Below are positions 9,095 to 17,711 of a DNA stretch of 64,000 nt, piece by piece (the stretch's first letter is position 1; each line of letters starts with the position of its first letter). The position numbers and the translations under genes are program-made. The notes under the pieces were generated by a model. The model was given only the letters and a program-made list of their open reading frames with translations, was not told the DNA's origin and did no database searches. Source of the stretch: Streptomyces caeruleatus. GTDB taxonomy: Bacteria; Actinomycetota; Actinomycetes; Streptomycetales; Streptomycetaceae. The stretch lies in the NCBI RefSeq assembly GCF_001514235.1, contig NZ_KQ948942.1, forward strand, positions 91,343 to 155,342, given 5' to 3'.

Positions 9095-9496
9095 ATGGAC
9101 TACCCCCTGCTCGACGTGTTCTGGACCATGCTCTGGTTCTTCGTGTGGATCATGTGGCTGATGCTGCTGTTCCGCGTGGTCGCCGACATCTTCCGGGACG
9201 ACGCGCTCAGCGGCTGGGGCAAGGCCGGCTGGACGCTGGCGGTGTGTGTGCTGCCGTTCCTCGGCGTCCTCGCCTACCTGGTCGTCCGCGGCCGCGGGAT
9301 GGGCGAGCGGGAGCTCCACCGCGCACAGGACCGGGAGCGGGCGTTCCGGGCGTACGTCCGGCAGGCCGCCGCACCTGAGCCGAAGCCGCCGGGCACCAAG
9401 GCGGACGAACTGGGCCGGCTGGCCGCGCTGCACGACCGGGGCGCCATCACCGACGCCGAGTACGAGCGGGCCAAGTCCAAGGTCCTGACGACCTGA
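9095..9496 (+). CDS. SHOCT-domain small membrane protein (copy 1)
   Basis: 133 aa. Two membrane spans (FWTMLWFFVWIMWLMLLF and WTLAVCVLPFLGVLAYLV) are separated by a short DIFRDD loop. A basic, helical segment and a C-terminal SHOCT motif (DELGRLAALHDRGAITDAEY) follow. SHOCT is a short helical hairpin often found at the end of membrane or nucleic-acid-associated proteins; its exact role is unknown. A second, closely similar gene lies at 10355-10765 in the same orientation, so the pair looks like a local duplication with one gene between. Confidence 0.88.
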   Translation: MDYPLLDVFWTMLWFFVWIMWLMLLFRVVADIFRDDALSGWGKAGWTLAVCVLPFLGVLAYLVVRGRGMGERELHRAQDRERAFRAYVRQAAAPEPKPPGTKADELGRLAALHDRGAITDAEYERAKSKVLTT

Positions 9497-9521
9497 GGAC
9501 TTGACGCCCCCCACGACCCGA

Positions 9522-9566
9522 CGACCCGACGACACGGCGACCCGACGACACGGCGACCCGGCGACC
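9522..9566. repeat. 16-bp tandem repeat before the GAP-family gene
   Basis: Two exact copies of CGACCCGACGACACGG (9522-9537 and 9538-9553) and a partial third copy to about 9566. They are preceded by shorter ACGACCCG units. The array fills most of the 93-bp gap between two codirectional genes. It has no evident function and is probably slippage-derived. Confidence 0.85.
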
Positions 9567-9589
9567 TTCGATCCGACGCGGAGGCGGAC

Positions 9590-10210
9590 GTGGACGGTCT
9601 GAACGTGCTGCCCCTGGCCGTGACCATGATGATCGGCCCGCAGATCATGTCGGCGATCATCTTCGTCACGGCACCCCGGGCCGTCCGCGTCTCGCTCGGC
9701 TTCCTCCTCGGCGTCGCCGTCGCCGCCACCGCCGGCACCGCGATCACCTTCGGCCTCGCCTCGGCGTTCGACCTGGGCGACCCCGACGACGGCGGCTCCG
9801 CCGGCAAGATCATCCAGTATGTGCTGGTCGGCCTCCTGGCGGCGTCCGCCCTCAAGAACTGGATCCGGCGGGAGACCGTCCAGCCCCCGAAATGGCTGGG
9901 CACACTGATGTCGGCGGACGCCAAGCGGGCGCTGAAGGTCGGACTGCTCGTCATCCTGCTGATGCCGTCGGACATCGTCGTCATGCTGACGGTGGGCACC
10001 AACCTCGCCCAGGCGGACGCGAACTTCGCCGAGGCGCTGCCGTTCATCGGCGCCACCGTGCTGATCGCCGCGCTGCCCCTGCTGTCCCTGCTGCTCTTCC
10101 ACCGCAGGGCGACCGCCGCCATGCCGCATGTGCGGGACTGGATGAACACACACAGCTGGCTGATCAACATCGTGGTCTGCGTGGTCTTCATCGTGCTGAT
10201 CCTCGCCTGA
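9590..10210 (+). CDS. GAP-family (SfLAP-like) polytopic membrane protein
   Basis: 206 aa with about six membrane spans. It resembles the GAP/Sap family named after mycobacterial sulfolipid/glycopeptidolipid-addressing proteins. The GTG start is preceded by GAGGCGG. Conserved-looking elements include the N-terminal MMIGPQ, FLLGVAVAAT, and the intracellular stretch PPKWLGTLMSADAKRALKVG before a PSD-containing helix. The mycobacterial relatives are implicated in moving cell-envelope glycolipids; a transport role here is inference from the family. It sits between the two SHOCT paralogues. Confidence 0.82.
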   Translation: MDGLNVLPLAVTMMIGPQIMSAIIFVTAPRAVRVSLGFLLGVAVAATAGTAITFGLASAFDLGDPDDGGSAGKIIQYVLVGLLAASALKNWIRRETVQPPKWLGTLMSADAKRALKVGLLVILLMPSDIVVMLTVGTNLAQADANFAEALPFIGATVLIAALPLLSLLLFHRRATAAMPHVRDWMNTHSWLINIVVCVVFIVLILA

Positions 10211-10354
10211 CCGCCGCCCCGGCGACCGCACCCCGGCCCACGACGCCACCCACCCGCCGCGGGTGATGCCGTCCCGGGCCGACAGGCGCAGCGTGGAGAG
10301 CGTCAGCTTCGAGCGCCGCCGTGGCCCCATGGCGGCCGGCAAGTGGAGGACACC

Positions 10355-10765
10355 GTGGACTATCCGCTGCTCAACGCGTTCCTGACCATGCTCTGGTTCT
10401 TCCTGTGGGTCATGTGGTTCGTGCTGCTGTTCCGGGTCATCGGCGACATCTTCCGGGACGACACCATGGGCGGCGGGGCCAAGGCGGGCTGGACGGTCTT
10501 CGTCTGTCTGCTGCCGTACCTCGGCGTCTTCGTCTACCTGATCGCCCGCGGCCGTGGCATGGGCGAGCGCGACGTGCGCCAGATGCAGCGGCAGGAGCAG
10601 GCGTTCCGCTCCTACGTCCAGGAGGCCGCCGCCGGGACCCCGGCCACCGACGAGGCCCGGGCGACCCGCGTGGACGAGCTGACCAGGCTCGCCGGACTGC
10701 ACGACCACGGCGACATCACCGACGCCGAGTACGAGCAGGCCAAGGCGAAGGTCCTCGCGGGCTGA
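10355..10765 (+). CDS. SHOCT-domain small membrane protein (copy 2)
   Basis: 136 aa, paralogous to the protein at 9095-9496. It shares the DYPLL start, the LTMLWFFLWVMWFVLLFRV span, DIFRDD, RGRGMGER and a C-terminal SHOCT hairpin (ELTRLAGLHDHGDITDAEY). The GTG at 10355 was chosen because it aligns with the ATG of copy 1 and has GTGGAGGA just upstream; a GTG 12 bp earlier is possible. Function is unknown. Confidence 0.87.
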   Translation: MDYPLLNAFLTMLWFFLWVMWFVLLFRVIGDIFRDDTMGGGAKAGWTVFVCLLPYLGVFVYLIARGRGMGERDVRQMQRQEQAFRSYVQEAAAGTPATDEARATRVDELTRLAGLHDHGDITDAEYEQAKAKVLAG

Positions 10766-10803
10766 GCGAACCCGCGCCCACACCGCTCCGGATACCCGCG
10801 CCC

Positions 10804-11001
10804 TCAGTCCGGGATGCGGCGGAACTCCGCCACGCGCAGCCCCAGCGACTGGAACCGGACCAACAGGCCGTAGAGATGCGCCTCGTCGTCGACCGGGCCG
10901 TACAGCACGGTCTGGGTGGGGACGACGGACGTCTTCAACTCGGGGAAGGCCGTGGCCAGCTCGTCCGACATCTCCCCGTCGACGCGGATCTCGTAGCGCA
11001 T
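10804..11001 (-). CDS. Small conserved hypothetical protein downstream of a LuxR regulator
   Basis: 65 aa from MRYEIRVDGEMS. The sequence (TQTVLYGPVDDEAHLYGLL and LGLRVAEFRRIP) is typical of a small Streptomyces family that I recall but cannot name functionally. It has no signal or membrane segment. An upstream in-frame start would add 18 residues, but the added sequence is low-complexity. It lies 118 bp downstream of the large LuxR-type regulator on the same strand, which suggests cotranscription. Confidence 0.7.
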   Translation of the reverse strand: MRYEIRVDGEMSDELATAFPELKTSVVPTQTVLYGPVDDEAHLYGLLVRFQSLGLRVAEFRRIPD

Positions 11002-11119
11002 GCCCTCATGCTGGGCGACCGGGCGCGGGGTGGCATCACCCGGGCGAGGTGACACGGCAGAGCGGTCCGGGTACGGCAGAGCGGCCCGGGTACGGGTACG
11101 TCAGAGCTGCCCGGGTGTG

Positions 11120-13837
11120 TCAGAGCAGCCCCAGTTCGCGGGCCCGGCGGACGGCCTCGCCGCGCCGGCTCGCGGCGAGCTTGCGGTAGATGCTCTTCAG
11201 GTGGGTCTTCACCGTGTTGACCGACAGATGCAGGTCGGCGGCGATCTCCTCGGTGGACATGAGCTGGGCCAGCCGTTCCAGAACGTCCAGCTCCCGCGCG
11301 CTGAGCGGCTCCGTGAGCGGGCGCGCGGGCTCCTCCCGCCGCGGGGCCGGCGCCGGCCGTGGCGCGAGCGCGCCGGTCAGCCAGGTGTGTTCCCGGGCGA
11401 GCGCGGGCCGGCGCCGCAGCAGCCGGCCGAGCCACGGCCCCGCCTCCAGGAACGGCCGCCTCAGCTGATGCGGACGGGCCGCCGCCAGGGCCCGCAGCAG
11501 CAGACCCTCCGCGGCCGGCGAGTCACCGGTGGTCGCCTCGACGACCTGCGCACGGGTCAGCAGCAGCCACACGTCGACGGCCGGACCCTGGTCGTGGGGC
11601 TCGGGGAGGCCGTCGAGGATGCGCAGCGCCCGTTCGCCGTCGCCCGCTGCCAGCCGGGCCCGGGCCTCGGCCGCCCGGCTCTCCGGGCTGTGCAGCGGCT
11701 GTTCCTCGAAGACCTTCACGGCCGCCTTCGGATCACCGTCCGCCAGATGCGCCGCCGCCGTCGCCATGGCGATACGGTCGCTCACCCACGGGGAGGGCTC
11801 GGCGGAGACCAGGGGCTGCCGCGTCATGTCGTCGAGGGCCGGCAGCGCCGCCCGGGAGTCGCCCCTGGCGACCAGCATCCGGGAGCGCAGGATCGCCAGC
11901 TCCACGGCCACGAGGGGATCGCGGGCGGCGGCGGACGTGGCGGCCGCCAGGTCGAGGTGCTCCTCGGCGGCCGTCAGGTCGTACCGGTCGACGGCGACCG
12001 CGGCCAGCACGAGCTGGGCCATCCCGGTGCGGTACGACACCGGCAGCCCCGAACGCTCCGCCTCGGCGACGGCGTCCCGGGCATGCGCCTCGGCCTGGCC
12101 GGGCCGGCCGTGCAGGTAGTCGATCAGCGCCAGCCGGCCGAGCGCCTCGTGCCGGGGGAACGCCGTCGGCAGCCCCTGGGCGGCTTCGACCGCGGCGGAC
12201 AGCGTGGCGCGCGCGGCGTCGAACCGGCCCGCCCACAGCTGGGCCGAACCGAGGTCGGTGAGCATCAGGGCCGTCAGCTCCGGACTGCGCTCCAACCGGT
12301 CGGCGGGCAGGTCCTGTTCCGCATCCGCCGCGTCCCGCGCCGCCGTCTCCGCCAGGTCCGCCGAGCCCACCACCCGGGCGGCCAGCACCCGCAGCACCGC
12401 ACAGCTCAGCCGCACGGCCGCCGCGTCGTCGGTGCCGCGCTCCGGCAGGTTCTCCTCCGCACGCCGCAGATACGTGACACCCCGGTCGACGTCGTGGTGG
12501 GCCAGCTCGCGCGCCGCGCGCACCAGGTCGGGCGCGGGGCCGGACGCCTCCGGCGCCATCTGGGCGAACAGACCGTCCAGCCGCTCGGCGGCCAGCCCGG
12601 TCAGCAGCCGGCCGATCGCCAGATGGCCGACGAGCTCGGCGGCGGCCAGCTCCCAGTCACCCGCGTCCGCCGCGTGCCGCAGCGCCTCGTCGAGCAGGCC
12701 CGCCCGGCTCAGCCACTCGGCGGCCGTACGGTGCAGCTCTGGCTCCAGGCCCGGGTGCCGCACCCGCAGATGCACCCGCAGGATCTCCGCGAAGAGCGAG
12801 TGCAGCCGGTACCAGGAGTGCCCGAGGGGCTCGACGAACGCGTTCGTCCGCTGCAGCGTCTCCAGGACCGGCTCCGCGTCGTCCCGCCCGGTGAGGGCGT
12901 TGGCCAGGTCGGGGTGGGTCTTCTCCAGGATGCTGGTGCGCAGCAGCAGGTCCTGGGTCTCGGCGGGGTGGGCGCGCAGCACCTCGCCCAGCAGGAAGTC
13001 GGCCACCGTGCTGTGGCCGGCCTCGAAGTCGTTCAGGAAGCTCTCCGGGTCGGCGGCCCGCTGCGCGGCCAGGGCGCACAGCCGCAGCCCCGCCGCCCAG
13101 CCCTCGGTGCGCTCGGTCAGCGTGCGCGCGGCCTCGGCCGACAGCGGCAGCCCGTGCAGGTCGACCAGGGCGGCCGTCTCCTCGGCGCGGAACGCCAGGT
13201 CGTCGGCGCGGATGTCGACGAGCTCACCGGCGGCCCGGTAGCGGTGCAGCGGCAGCAGCGGCTCGGTACGGCTGATGATCACCAGGCGCAGTCCGTCGCC
13301 GGCGTGCCGGAGCACGAACTGCAGCTCGTCGGCGACCGCGGTGGAGCCGGCCACCCGGTCGAACTCGTCCAGGACGAGGATCACCCGGCTGTCCCGTCCG
13401 TTCAGCCAGGCCGCGAGCCGGGCCAGCAGTGAGTGGTCCACCTCGCCGGGCCGGGCCGGGCCGCGGATGTACTCGGGCACGGCGATCCCGTGGTGCCGCA
13501 GGGCGTGCAACACGTACGACCAGAAGACACCGGGCGCGCTGTCCTGGGACTCCACGGTCAGCCAGGCGACGGTCCCCGGTTCGCAGGCCGCGACCCGGTC
13601 GGCGACCAGCAGCGTCTTGCCCGCCCCCGCGGGCCCGTTGACCAGGGTCAGCGGCCGTCCGGCCCCCTCGGCCAACTGCTCGACGAGCCGCTCCCTGCGC
13701 ACGAACGTCTCCGGAACCGTCGGCACGGTCAGCCGGGCGGCGAGCACCGGGTCACCGTCCGGAGTCACCCCCACCGGGACGACCCGCCCGCCACGCCCGT
13801 CAGACCCCTCATGGCTGCCCGAGCGGTACGACACCAC
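11120..13837 (-). CDS. LuxR-family ATP-binding regulator (MalT/LAL type)
   Basis: 905 aa, the size of large ATP-binding LuxR regulators. The N-terminal STAND-type ATPase has Walker A NGPAGAGKTLL (about residues 64-74) and Walker B VILVLDEFDRV, followed by the MalT-like phrase LVIISRTEPLLPLHRYR. The middle ~500 residues are Ala/Leu-rich helical repeats (TPR-like). The C-terminal HTH is LSARELDVLERLAQLMSTEE with NTVKTHLKSIYRKL. Such proteins are inducer- and ATP-dependent activators. The target and ligand are unknown, since the neighbours do not suggest one. The GTG start is not firmly fixed. Confidence 0.92.
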   Translation of the reverse strand: MVSYRSGSHEGSDGRGGRVVPVGVTPDGDPVLAARLTVPTVPETFVRRERLVEQLAEGAGRPLTLVNGPAGAGKTLLVADRVAACEPGTVAWLTVESQDSAPGVFWSYVLHALRHHGIAVPEYIRGPARPGEVDHSLLARLAAWLNGRDSRVILVLDEFDRVAGSTAVADELQFVLRHAGDGLRLVIISRTEPLLPLHRYRAAGELVDIRADDLAFRAEETAALVDLHGLPLSAEAARTLTERTEGWAAGLRLCALAAQRAADPESFLNDFEAGHSTVADFLLGEVLRAHPAETQDLLLRTSILEKTHPDLANALTGRDDAEPVLETLQRTNAFVEPLGHSWYRLHSLFAEILRVHLRVRHPGLEPELHRTAAEWLSRAGLLDEALRHAADAGDWELAAAELVGHLAIGRLLTGLAAERLDGLFAQMAPEASGPAPDLVRAARELAHHDVDRGVTYLRRAEENLPERGTDDAAAVRLSCAVLRVLAARVVGSADLAETAARDAADAEQDLPADRLERSPELTALMLTDLGSAQLWAGRFDAARATLSAAVEAAQGLPTAFPRHEALGRLALIDYLHGRPGQAEAHARDAVAEAERSGLPVSYRTGMAQLVLAAVAVDRYDLTAAEEHLDLAAATSAAARDPLVAVELAILRSRMLVARGDSRAALPALDDMTRQPLVSAEPSPWVSDRIAMATAAAHLADGDPKAAVKVFEEQPLHSPESRAAEARARLAAGDGERALRILDGLPEPHDQGPAVDVWLLLTRAQVVEATTGDSPAAEGLLLRALAAARPHQLRRPFLEAGPWLGRLLRRRPALAREHTWLTGALAPRPAPAPRREEPARPLTEPLSARELDVLERLAQLMSTEEIAADLHLSVNTVKTHLKSIYRKLAASRRGEAVRRARELGLL

Positions 13838-13920
13838 GTACCGATCCTCGCTCCGGGCCCCTCGCCCCGCAACCCACGCCCCCGGCGCCCGGGACCTTCA
13901 AAACACCCCCTAGACCACCC

Positions 13921-14364
13921 CTAGACCTCCACGCCCAGCATCCGCCGCAGCAGATCCCGCAAGGTCAGTCGCTGTTCCTCCGACAGCCCCGCCAGTGGCT
14001 CCCGGGCGAACCGCAGGGAGTCGCGCAGGCTGCGGGCCACCTGCCGGCCCTCGTCCGTCGCGGCCGCCAGCTTCACCCGGCGGTCCGCCGGGTCCGGGCG
14101 CCGCTCCACCAGGCCACGGGTCTCCAGGCGGTCCACGATTCCGGTCACGTTCGACGGCTCGCAGCGCAGCCGCTGGGCCAGCTTCCGCATCGGCAGCGGC
14201 TCCAGTGACAGCAGGCTGAGCAGCCGCGCCTGCGCACCGGTGAGCGCGTGCTCGGCGGCGGCCTCCTCGTACTCCTCGTGGTAGCGGGCCACGACGGAGC
14301 CGATGAGGTCGACGACTTCGAGGGTCAGCTCATCGGGGCGGCGAATTTCGGGTGTAGTGGCCAT
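13921..14364 (-). CDS. MarR-family transcriptional regulator
   Basis: 147 aa with the full MarR fold. The winged helix lies at residues ~50-100 (LPMRKLAQRLRCEPSNVTGI, then RRPDPADRRVKLAAAT for the wing). The only Cys is in the HTH (RLRCEPS). There is no N-terminal Cys of the OhrR kind, so despite an ohr gene 1.2 kb away it is not an obvious peroxide sensor. It is divergent from the NADPH oxidoreductase with a 115-bp gap holding an inverted repeat, so it probably represses itself and that enzyme. Confidence 0.93.
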   Translation of the reverse strand: MATTPEIRRPDELTLEVVDLIGSVVARYHEEYEEAAAEHALTGAQARLLSLLSLEPLPMRKLAQRLRCEPSNVTGIVDRLETRGLVERRPDPADRRVKLAAATDEGRQVARSLRDSLRFAREPLAGLSEEQRLTLRDLLRRMLGVEV

Positions 14365-14386
14365 GCTCTCAGGGTACCCCCGTTAC

Positions 14387-14408
14387 TTGACATCCTGAAA
14401 TATTCAGG
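14387..14408 (+). promoter_or_regulatory. Promoter element with probable MarR operator
   Basis: A TTGACA hexamer (14387-14392) is immediately followed by the inverted repeat CCTGAAATATTCAGG (14394-14408, 6-bp arms, 3-bp centre). The sequence lies between the divergent MarR and oxidoreductase genes. The A+T content is unusually high for this genome. The operator would occupy the spacer of a promoter firing towards the oxidoreductase; I could not place a convincing -10. A further pair, TTACTT (from 14383) and AAGTAA (about 14430), frames the site. Confidence 0.6.
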
Positions 14409-14479
14409 AGCATGGTTGTTTCATCTACTGAAGTAATTGCAGCGCGGCACACCCGCAGTACATCGGAAGGGCACCCCCC

Positions 14480-15478
14480 ATGATCAACCGCGAATGGCAC
14501 CTCCTGTCCCGCCCCGTCGGCTGGCCCAAGGCCGATGACTTCGCCCTGGTGGAGGCCGAGCTGCCGACCCCCGCCGAGGGTCAGGTGCTCGTACGCAACA
14601 AGTACCTCTCCGTCGACCCGTACATGCGCGGCCGCATGTCGGAGGCCAAGTCCTACGTCGCCCCGTTCGAGCTCGGCAAGGTCATGCAGGGCGGCGCCGT
14701 CGGCGAGGTCGTCGAGTCCAACGCCGAGGGCATCGCCGTGGGCGACCACGTCCTGCACTTCCTCGGCTGGCGCGAGTACGCCGCCGTGGACGCGAAGAGC
14801 GCCGTCAAGGTCGACCCGGACGCCGCGCCGCTCTCCACCTACCTCGGCGTTCTCGGCATGACCGGCCTCACCGCGTACGCGGGCCTGCTGCGGGTCGGCG
14901 CCTTCAAGGAGGGTGACGCGGTCTTCGTCTCCGGTGCCGCGGGCGCCGTCGGCAGCCAGGTCGGCCAGATCGCCAGGCTCAAGGGCGCCTCCCGGGTCAT
15001 CGGCTCGGCCGGCTCGGACGAAAAGGTCAAGCTCCTCGTCGAGGAGTACGGCTTCGACGCCGCCTTCAACTACAAGAACGGCCCGGTCTGGGAGCAGCTG
15101 AAGGAGGCCGCCCCGGACGGCATCGACGTCTACTTCGACAACGTCGGCGGCGAGCACCTGGAGGCCGCCATCGGCGCGCTCAACCTCCGCGGCCGCGCCG
15201 TGATCTGCGGCATGATCTCCCAGTACAACTCGACCGAGCCGGCCCCCGGCCCGCGCAACATGGTCAAGATCCTCCAGAACCGGCTCCGCGTCGAGGGCGT
15301 CCTGGTCGGCGACCACTACGACCTCCAGTCGCAGTTCGTCTCCGAGGTCGGCCCCTGGGTGGCCGCCGGCGAGCTGAAGTACCGCGAGACGGTCGTCGAG
15401 GGCATCGAGAACAACCTGGAGGCGTTCCTCGGGGTCCTGCGCGGCGACAACACCGGAAAGATGATCGTCAAGCTCTGA
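14480..15478 (+). CDS. NADP-dependent oxidoreductase (zinc-free MDR, CurA-like)
   Basis: 332 aa, a complete medium-chain dehydrogenase/reductase of the leukotriene B4 dehydrogenase/CurA class that reduces double bonds of enones with NADPH. The catalytic N-terminal domain has YLSVDPYMRGRM. The Rossmann domain has the nucleotide loop SGAAGAVGSQVGQIARLKG (from about residue 151), then GSAGSDEKV and YFDNVGGEHLEA. No zinc-binding Cys cluster is seen. It is probably controlled by the divergent MarR protein. The substrate is unknown. Confidence 0.92.
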   Translation: MINREWHLLSRPVGWPKADDFALVEAELPTPAEGQVLVRNKYLSVDPYMRGRMSEAKSYVAPFELGKVMQGGAVGEVVESNAEGIAVGDHVLHFLGWREYAAVDAKSAVKVDPDAAPLSTYLGVLGMTGLTAYAGLLRVGAFKEGDAVFVSGAAGAVGSQVGQIARLKGASRVIGSAGSDEKVKLLVEEYGFDAAFNYKNGPVWEQLKEAAPDGIDVYFDNVGGEHLEAAIGALNLRGRAVICGMISQYNSTEPAPGPRNMVKILQNRLRVEGVLVGDHYDLQSQFVSEVGPWVAAGELKYRETVVEGIENNLEAFLGVLRGDNTGKMIVKL

Positions 15479-15592
15479 GCCGTCCGATGGGCTCGCCTCT
15501 TCTGCTGATTTCCGGCATGCGATAACTTCTTTCCGAAACCGCCGTCGATCGTGGGCGCGAGTCACGGCGGACCGAGAAGGAGAAGACACCGC

Positions 15593-16012
15593 ATGTCCAT
15601 CCAGCAGTCCGACGTCCTGTACACGGCCGTCGCCACCGCCGAGAACGGCCGCGACGGCCGGGTCGCCACCGACGACGGCAAGCTCGACGTCGTCGTCAAC
15701 CCGCCCAAGGAGATGGGCGGCAGCGGCGCCGGCACCAACCCGGAGCAGCTCTTCGCGGCCGGCTACAGCGCCTGCTTCCAGGGCGCCCTCGGCGTCGTCG
15801 CCCGCCAGGAGCAGGCCGACATCTCCGGCTCGACCGTCACCGCGAAGGTCGGCATAGGCAAGAACGAGGACGGCTTCGGCATCATCGTCGAGATCTCCGC
15901 CGACATCCCGAACGTCGACACCGAGACCGCCAAGTCCCTCATTGAGCAGGCCCACCAGGTCTGCCCGTACTCGAAGGCGACCCGCGGCAACATCACCGTG
16001 ACGCTCACCTGA
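15593..16012 (+). CDS. ohr: Organic hydroperoxide resistance protein (Ohr/OsmC)
   Basis: 139 aa thiol peroxidase that reduces organic hydroperoxides. Both catalytic cysteines are present: Cys61 in GYSACFQGAL and Cys124 in HQVCPYSKATRG. The conserved NPEQLFAAGYSA is intact. The ATG at 15593 follows AGAAGGAGAAG; an upstream in-frame start adds only Arg-rich residues. No OhrR-like gene is adjacent and no OhrR-type operator was recognised in the 114-bp upstream gap. A long REP-A array follows the stop codon. Confidence 0.96.
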   Translation: MSIQQSDVLYTAVATAENGRDGRVATDDGKLDVVVNPPKEMGGSGAGTNPEQLFAAGYSACFQGALGVVARQEQADISGSTVTAKVGIGKNEDGFGIIVEISADIPNVDTETAKSLIEQAHQVCPYSKATRGNITVTLT

Positions 16013-16553
16013 CACGGTCGTTGCCACGGGGAGGCCGCACCCCTGGACGTGGGGTGCGGCCTCATCGGCGGCGGCCGCAACCCCCTAGGGGCGCGGGGCT
16101 GTATCGATTTGCGGCTCCGCCGCGTGGGCGCGACCAGTCCCCGCGGGTCCGCGCCCCCTGGACGCGGGGTGCGGCCTCATCGGCGGCGGGCGCAACCCCC
16201 CAGGGGCGCGGGGAACTGCGCGACCAGCCCCCACAGAGCCGCACCCGCGACACGACCGGCTCCCACGGGTCCCCCTTTGGACGCGGGGTGCGGCCTCATC
16301 GGCGGCGGGCGCAACCCCCCAGGGGCGCGGGGAACTGCGCGACCAGCCCCCACAGAGCCGCACCCGCGACACGACCGGCTCCCACGGGTCCCCCCTTGGA
16401 CGCGGGGTGCGGCCTCATCGGCGGCGGGCGCAACCCCCTAGGGGCGCGGGACTGCATCGATTTGCGGCTCCGCCGCGTGGGCGCGACCAGCCCCCACAGA
16501 GCCGCACCCGCGACACGACCGAACCCCCCCCGAGCTCCTAGGCGCAGTCGGCG
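16013..16553. repeat. Tandem REP-A array between convergent genes
   Basis: A 540-bp gap without a credible gene. Four blocks of ~115-120 bp repeat: GACGCGGGGTGCGGCCTCAT, then a CTAGGGGCGCGG or CCAGGGGCGCGG core, then GCGCGACCAGCCCCCAC and an Arg/His-rich tail. Cores start near 16088, 16203, 16322 and 16441. The first and last carry an alternative middle (CTGTATCGATTTGCGG or CTGCATCGATTTGCGG). The central blocks are almost identical, indicating recent duplication. It lies between the 3' ends of ohr and the beta-lactamase-like gene. Confidence 0.9.
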
Positions 16554-17702
16554 TCACGCGAGTGCCGCGCCATGGACCACCCTCACAAACCGCCCGTTCT
16601 CCGGGGCGGCCCCACCAGGAAACGCACACCGGCGCCGGGTATACCCATAAGCCAGCCCAGCGCGGGGATCCGCAAACGCCTGCGACCCCCCAGCCCCACT
16701 GTGCCCGAAGGCCCCGGCCCCCAGGAACGGATACCACGTGTCCGCCGTCGCCTGAAAACCCAGCCCGTACGACTTGTGCGCCCGCGCCACCAGGTCGTAC
16801 CCGGTCGAATGGATCTGCCCCACCTCCGCCACCGTGTCCGGCTTCAGCAGCGGCGGCCGCTCGTCCAACTCACTGATCGCCGCCGCGTACATCCCGGCGA
16901 GCCCGCGCGCGGACGCGACCCCGCCCGCCGACGCCGGCCCGCTCGCGCGCACCGCACGGGAGTTGGCGTAGTCCACCAGCTCACCCGGCTCCGGCACATG
17001 CGTGTTGAACGCGATCGACGACAGGGTGTGCGGCCCCTGCGGCACCGAGTCCAGCACCGCCTGCTGCTCCGGCGTCGGCGCCATCGGCTGCACGGAGCGG
17101 AAGCGCGGCTCCAGCTCCTCGGGCAGCCCGAGGTGGAAGTCCAGGCCGTAAGGCGCCCGCACCCGCTCCTCGTACACCTCCTGAAGCGTCCGGCCGGTAG
17201 CCCGCCGTACGACCTCACCCGTCAGCGCGCCGATGACGAGCGCGTGATAACCGAAGGCCGTGCCGGGGCGCCAGAACGGCCGCTGGTCGGCGAGGCGTTC
17301 GGCGATGGCGCGGTCGTCGGCCAGCTCGTCCCGGGTGAACCCGGCGTCGAGCCCGACCAGCCCGGCCCGGTGGGAGAGCAGCTCGCGCAGGGTCACCGCG
17401 GCCTTGCCCTCGGCACCGAACTCCGGCCAGTAGTACGTCACCTTGCGGTCCGGTTCCAGCGTGCCGTCCTGGATCAGGAGCGCGACCACGAGATGGGCGG
17501 CGCCCTTGGTGGAGGAGAACACGCCGTACAGCGAGTCGGCCTCGCAGCCGTCACCGGCCCACAGGTCGACGACCTTCCGGCCGTGCACGTACGCGCACAA
17601 CTGGCCTTCGTAGTCGGGCCGTTCACCCGCCACGAACGTGGCGAACTCCTCGCGCACCGCCTCGAAGCCGTCCGCCACGGTGCCGTGGATCCCTTGCGTC
17701 AT
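16554..17702 (-). CDS. Serine hydrolase of the beta-lactamase/EstB family
   Basis: 382 aa. The serine beta-lactamase fold is indicated by the SxxK motif S63-S-T-K66 in GVFSSTKGAAHLVV. The Tyr motif is probably in TAFGYHALVIGALTGEVV, and a Gly-rich C-terminal segment GAFGHSGAGGSQAFADP would form the third motif. No signal peptide is apparent, so it is probably cytoplasmic and an esterase rather than a beta-lactamase. It ends against the REP-A array, and its start lies 9 bp after the stop of the carboxypeptidase gene on the same strand, suggesting cotranscription. Confidence 0.9.
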   Translation of the reverse strand: MTQGIHGTVADGFEAVREEFATFVAGERPDYEGQLCAYVHGRKVVDLWAGDGCEADSLYGVFSSTKGAAHLVVALLIQDGTLEPDRKVTYYWPEFGAEGKAAVTLRELLSHRAGLVGLDAGFTRDELADDRAIAERLADQRPFWRPGTAFGYHALVIGALTGEVVRRATGRTLQEVYEERVRAPYGLDFHLGLPEELEPRFRSVQPMAPTPEQQAVLDSVPQGPHTLSSIAFNTHVPEPGELVDYANSRAVRASGPASAGGVASARGLAGMYAAAISELDERPPLLKPDTVAEVGQIHSTGYDLVARAHKSYGLGFQATADTWYPFLGAGAFGHSGAGGSQAFADPRAGLAYGYTRRRCAFPGGAAPENGRFVRVVHGAALA

Positions 17703-17711
17703 CCGCTCTCC

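Noticed and set aside
10804..11055. Longer start for the small protein downstream of the LuxR regulator
   Set aside because: The extra 18 residues are not conserved-looking; MRYEIRVDGEM is a natural beginning.
13921..16012. MarR protein as OhrR controlling ohr
   Set aside because: The protein lacks the N-terminal sensing Cys of OhrR, and the gene is divergent from the oxidoreductase rather than adjacent to ohr.
16013..16553. CRISPR array or small protein genes in the tandem repeat region
   Set aside because: Blocks of 115-120 bp are near-identical throughout rather than repeat plus unique spacers. Open frames exist on both strands but consist only of repeat translation (Arg/Gly/Pro-rich).
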